Below are positions 22,483 through 24,600 of a stretch of 24,600 bases of DNA, one piece after another (the stretch's first letter is position 1; each line of letters begins with the position of its first letter). The DNA lies in assembly GCA_018714405.1 (NCBI GenBank), contig DVNM01000009.1, forward strand, positions 1 to 24,600. The letters are read 5' to 3'. Below the pieces are notes generated by a model. That model was not told where the DNA came from. It searched no databases and saw only the letters and a program-made list of their open reading frames with translations. The stretch is from Scybalenecus merdavium. GTDB taxonomy: Bacteria; Bacillota; Clostridia; Oscillospirales; Acutalibacteraceae. Made by a program: the position numbers and the translations under genes.

Positions 22483-22779
22483 ATGAGGGAGGTCTTTACA
22501 CAGATGGATCCGAACAAGATCCAAAGCGAGGATCTGCGCGATACATATCGTGAAATCGCCAATCTGCTCGGCGTAAAAGCGGCCATGACTTTGCACATGG
22601 CATTCCGCGGCCAGCAGGTCACGTTCCCGGTAAATTTCTTTACAAGCGATTTTATTGCCAAAAAGATCACCGAGGAATACGGCCAGAAAACGGTGAAGCA
22701 GCTTGCTACCAAGTACGGCTACAGCGAAAAATGGATCCGTACCATTCTGAAAAAAGCACAGGCGAAAAAGAAATCATAA
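22483..22779 (+). CDS. Mor-like (phage middle-operon activator type) DNA-binding protein
   Basis: A 98-residue protein resembling the Mor transcription activator family known from phage Mu. An N-terminal dimerisation part (LRDTYREIANLLGVKAAMTLHMAFRGQQVTFP, about 18-50) is followed by an HTH (TVKQLATKYGYSEKWIRTILKKA, about 70-92). AAAGGAG lies 7 bases before the ATG. No phage genes are beside it, so it is either an orphan or a host-adopted regulator; the direct repeats just upstream (22293-22395) are a possible target. It stops close to the start of the mobile-element segment. Codon use looks like the GC-rich neighbours to the left. Confidence 0.75.
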   Translation: MREVFTQMDPNKIQSEDLRDTYREIANLLGVKAAMTLHMAFRGQQVTFPVNFFTSDFIAKKITEEYGQKTVKQLATKYGYSEKWIRTILKKAQAKKKS

Positions 22780-22814
22780 AGCGTTTTGCCAATGGTGCTT
22801 CGCGTAAGTGCGCA

Positions 22815-22928
22815 AAGCCGCCTGAACGGGAGAGCGTATTGAAACGCCTGCGCCAGCTTCAGGTAGAGGGCAAGCAAAGAAACCAACCGAGACAGAGAAA
22901 GAAATCCTTTGACAGAGACAGCCGATAG
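22815..22928 (+). pseudogene. 3' remnant of a relaxase/mobilisation gene
   Basis: The frame KPPERESVLKRLRQLQVEG, then an Arg/Lys/Gln-rich tail ending FDRDSR, looks like the C-terminal end of Tn1549-type relaxases of clostridial conjugative elements. That family match is from memory. Upstream of about 22790 the frame runs through the Mor-like gene in another phase, so only the tail is real. It probably marks the left junction of a truncated mobile element. Confidence 0.45.
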
Positions 22929-22938
22929 GCGCGAAAAA

Positions 22939-22967
22939 CCGCCGCTATGGTATTACCCATGCGGCGG
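22939..22967 (-). terminator. Terminator of the KTR/XRE unit
   Basis: A stem CCGCCGC-(T)-ATGG with CCAT-GCGGCGG (22939-22950 and 22957-22967; one bulge). On the minus strand it is followed by TTTTT. It lies 15 bases after the KTR stop codon. Confidence 0.75.
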
Positions 22968-22981
22968 CTTACATAGTTTGA

Positions 22982-23152
22982 TTAGTGTTCCCGCTTTTGA
23001 ATAACGGTTATCTGTAAATCCTTTGCGTTGATAAGTGTTTCCTGCTTGCATTTAGGGCAGTAGAGGGGAAAATTCTTTAATTCGGTATCTTCTCGTAATT
23101 GAAGGCGTGTTTTACTTTTACAGATAGGGCATAATAGCCATTCTATTCTCAT
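22982..23152 (-). CDS. Cysteine-rich KTR-domain protein (56 aa)
   Basis: A very short gene. It starts MRIEWLLCPICKSKTRLQLR, then YCPKCKQETLINAKDLQI and ends IQKREH. Two CPxC pairs (CPIC, CPKC) form a zinc-ribbon-like knuckle, and the KTR signature is present. This small family is very common in clostridial mobile elements beside XRE-type regulators; its function is unknown. The start ATG overlaps the XRE stop codon (ATGA) and there is no separate ribosome site, so translation is coupled. Confidence 0.88.
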   Translation of the reverse strand: MRIEWLLCPICKSKTRLQLREDTELKNFPLYCPKCKQETLINAKDLQITVIQKREH

Positions 23153-24135
23153 TTTGATTTTTTATCAAAGGCGTTGGTAATTGCAACGATAGCAGGAAAT
23201 ATTACTGCCGCAACAACCCAAATTACCCAACTCTGCCCCCAATTATTTGATGATAGACTGTATCCTAAATAAATTGCTGTTGCAATTACCCAATATGCGA
23301 TATATATAGCATCAGCAATAGACGGTTTTTCCTTGTTTTCTTTAGAATATTCGCCTTCCTGCAAAAGTTTTTCATAGCTCGCCCATATAATCCCCGTCTT
23401 GATAAAACAAATTACACCTACGCCTGCAATGAGAAAGGAAAGGGAAAGCATAATCATTAGAAATAGGTCGTTATCAGCGTCAATTATTTCTCCAGTAAAA
23501 AGAGGAATTAAGGCAGTAATACACAAACAAGTTCCTGCAATATTATTCTTTGTGTGCAAATCTTTGTATTTTGCTTTGCGTTCTTTAACCATTCCACTCA
23601 CGCCATACTCGGTTTCAAACTTTTCTTTTTCCAAATATGCAAAGGGAGCGGTTTTGCTACCACTTGATATAAACATTACGGCGGCTATTGCTACAAAAAT
23701 AATAAGAGCAATCATTCCAATTCCACCTGCAATATCTTCGCTCAAGCCGCCTGACGTACTTTCACTAATTGCACCCAATATCAAAAGAGCTATCGGAGAT
23801 AAGATACACAAAAAAGCAGCATACGCTATTGTTTTAGCTGTCCTTGATTTTACAGAGAGAAAAGCATTTGCTTCCTCCATAGAGACACGCTTTAATGACG
23901 GCATATCATTGGACGAGTTGATATGCTCTGCTTGCTCAATTTCGTCTTTAAGTAAATAATCTGTACTTACTCCGAATAGTTCGGAAAGGCGTATCATTTT
24001 ATCAAGGTCAGGAACAGATTGTGCTCCCTCCCATTTTGAAACAGATTGTCGTGTTACATTCATTTGTTCGGCTAACTCCTCTTGTGACCAGCCTGCTTTT
24101 TTTCGTAACAAAATAAGTTTATCGGCAAAAATCAT
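23149..24135 (-). CDS. XRE-family HTH regulator with a multi-helix membrane domain
   Basis: A 328-residue protein. The N-terminal Cro/C1-type HTH (about 7-61; LRKKAGWSQEELAEQMNVTR, SVSKWEGAQSVPDLD) is followed by a linker and about five or six membrane helices (from ~105 on). It may sense something at the membrane and regulate the mobile element, but the ligand is unknown. CAGGAGG precedes the ATG at 24135. AT-rich composition sets it apart from the chromosome genes to the left. It shares a transcript with the overlapping KTR gene. Confidence 0.88.
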   Translation of the reverse strand: MIFADKLILLRKKAGWSQEELAEQMNVTRQSVSKWEGAQSVPDLDKMIRLSELFGVSTDYLLKDEIEQAEHINSSNDMPSLKRVSMEEANAFLSVKSRTAKTIAYAAFLCILSPIALLILGAISESTSGGLSEDIAGGIGMIALIIFVAIAAVMFISSGSKTAPFAYLEKEKFETEYGVSGMVKERKAKYKDLHTKNNIAGTCLCITALIPLFTGEIIDADNDLFLMIMLSLSFLIAGVGVICFIKTGIIWASYEKLLQEGEYSKENKEKPSIADAIYIAYWVIATAIYLGYSLSSNNWGQSWVIWVVAAVIFPAIVAITNAFDKKSK

Positions 24136-24227
24136 AATTTTGTCCTCCTGTTAATGTGATTGTTATATTTATTTTAGCGATTGATAAAGTTGCTAACCAC
24201 CAATCAGCACTATTCAATATGTCAACT

Positions 24228-24243
24228 GGCAGTTGCAACTGCC
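24228..24243. repeat. 16-bp perfect palindrome GGCAGTTGCAACTGCC
   Basis: A perfect 8+8 palindrome without spacer lies between the XRE gene start and the HTH gene end. It is immediately followed on the minus strand by a TTGACA-like box (AGTTGACATATT). It is a plausible operator for one of the two HTH proteins. Confidence 0.55.
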
Positions 24244-24255
24244 CAAAATCCTTTT

Positions 24256-24435
24256 TTACTTCTCGTTGTTCTTCTTTCTCCTATCTATCGGTTTCTTTGC
24301 ATCTTTTGGTATGAGCCATACTCTGCTTAAACGTACAACACCCTCAATCCTGTTTTCAGAACATAGTGTCTGTATTCTTCGTTCTGAAATATCCCATTTA
24401 GTTGCAGCTTCCTGTACCGTCATATATTCAAACAT
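24256..24435 (-). CDS. Excisionase-like small HTH protein
   Basis: A 59-residue DNA-binding protein with a winged-HTH/MerR-like region: YMTVQEAATKWDISERRIQT then RVWLIPKDAKKP. This type is frequent in clostridial integrative elements, where it acts as an excision or regulatory protein. The start is ATG at 24435 with GGAGG 6 bases upstream, rather than the first ATG of the frame (24450). A TATAAT box lies at 24469-24464 without a clear -35. The XRE and KTR genes follow on the same strand after about 120 bases. Confidence 0.8.
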   Translation of the reverse strand: MFEYMTVQEAATKWDISERRIQTLCSENRIEGVVRLSRVWLIPKDAKKPIDRRKKNNEK

Positions 24436-24490
24436 AACAAACCTCCACATTATTAGTAGATATATTATACTATAAACGCTAAAATAAGAG

Positions 24491-24540
24491 TGAGCCAGCA
24501 GAGAGGAAAACGCTCATGAAAGATTGAGCCACCAGAAAGA
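24491..24540. repeat. Two 16-bp direct repeats near the right edge
   Basis: TGAGCCAGCAGAGAGG (24491-24506) and TGAGCCACCAGAAAGA (24525-24540) match at 13 of 16 bases and are 34 bases apart. The second covers the -35 box of the right-edge promoter. Confidence 0.5.
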
Positions 24541-24552
24541 GCCCTCTATAAT
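24524..24552 (+). promoter_or_regulatory. Promoter for a gene leaving the right edge
   Basis: -35 TTGAGC (24524-24529) and -10 TATAAT (24547-24552), spacer 17, point out of the window. The predicted start lies near 24559. Confidence 0.55.
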
Positions 24553-24592
24553 AGTCTCAGGCTATAGGGGGGCGAAAAAGGTGGTAATAACA

Positions 24593-24600
24593 GTGGGCAT
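24593..24600 (+). CDS. Start of an unidentified plus-strand gene (partial)
   Basis: GTG at 24593 follows AAAGGTGG by 8 bases and lies about 34 bases after a predicted transcription start. Only M-G plus two bases are visible, so nothing can be said about the product; a mobile-element gene is likely from context. Confidence 0.3.

Noticed and set aside
22731..22814. The 5' part of the 65-codon plus-strand frame after the Mor-like HTH
   Set aside because: It overlaps the Mor-like gene in another phase and has no ribosome site; only the tail from about 22815 looks like a real gene remnant.
1..24600. tRNA, rRNA or tmRNA genes
   Set aside because: No cloverleaf with a TTCRANYC-type arm and no rRNA-like stretch was seen in the gaps read on both strands.

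Overview
The window looks like a chromosome segment of a gut-type Clostridia species (Bacillota, probably Oscillospirales/Ruminococcaceae). The support is AGGAGG-type ribosome sites, housekeeping promoters of the TTGACA/TATAAT type, Gram-positive sorting signals, and an FHA/SEDS/class B PBP cell-wall operon. The taxonomic placement is inference. Most of the window is GC-rich. The last ~1.6 kb (from about 22.8 kb) is AT-rich and carries mobile-element genes.

Layout. 1-130: the end of an IS30-family insertion sequence whose transposase runs off the left edge. 276-2313: an EamA-type transporter and a CdaR/PucR-type regulator, both on the minus strand. 2499-8415: a minus-strand operon read as tandem-FHA membrane protein, SEDS glycosyltransferase (FtsW/RodA), class B penicillin-binding protein, HflX GTPase, DUF4830 membrane protein, RsuA-type pseudouridine synthase. 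Several of these genes overlap, and a good promoter lies at 8462-8490. 8668-9726: aldose 1-epimerase.

10022-18541 is the most distinctive part. It holds three large secreted proteins, each in its own transcription unit. Proteins A (585 aa) and B (803 aa) share a ~400-residue helical N-terminal region that I do not recognise. A ends in a Thr/Pro stalk and an IPNTG sorting signal. B instead carries two Ig-like (Big_2) domains, a FIVAR-like helical module and a last Ig-like domain, with no anchor. Protein C (769 aa) is a beta-propeller-like ectodomain with a (DPDVT)n stalk and an SPATG sorting signal. A ZIP metal transporter with a full-consensus promoter and two palindromes lies between B and C on the minus strand. 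B and C share short upstream motifs, and C has a 13-bp inverted pair of sites around its promoter. This is the best candidate for an undescribed surface or adhesion system, but its function cannot be read from sequence.

18671-22097 is a second minus-strand cluster: an Fe-S aldo/keto reductase, a second such reductase broken at a perfect 16-bp inverted repeat, an ECF transporter S component, and a P-loop (uridine-kinase-like) kinase overlapping the S component by 8 bp. The last two suggest uptake and phosphorylation of one substrate.

22483-22779 encodes an orphan Mor-like DNA-binding protein. It is followed by what looks like the 3' scrap of a relaxase gene and then an AT-rich mobile-element segment: a cysteine-rich KTR protein of 56 aa, an XRE-type membrane regulator, an excisionase-like HTH protein, and a promoter plus start signal for a gene leaving the right edge. 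No tRNA, rRNA or CRISPR array was seen.
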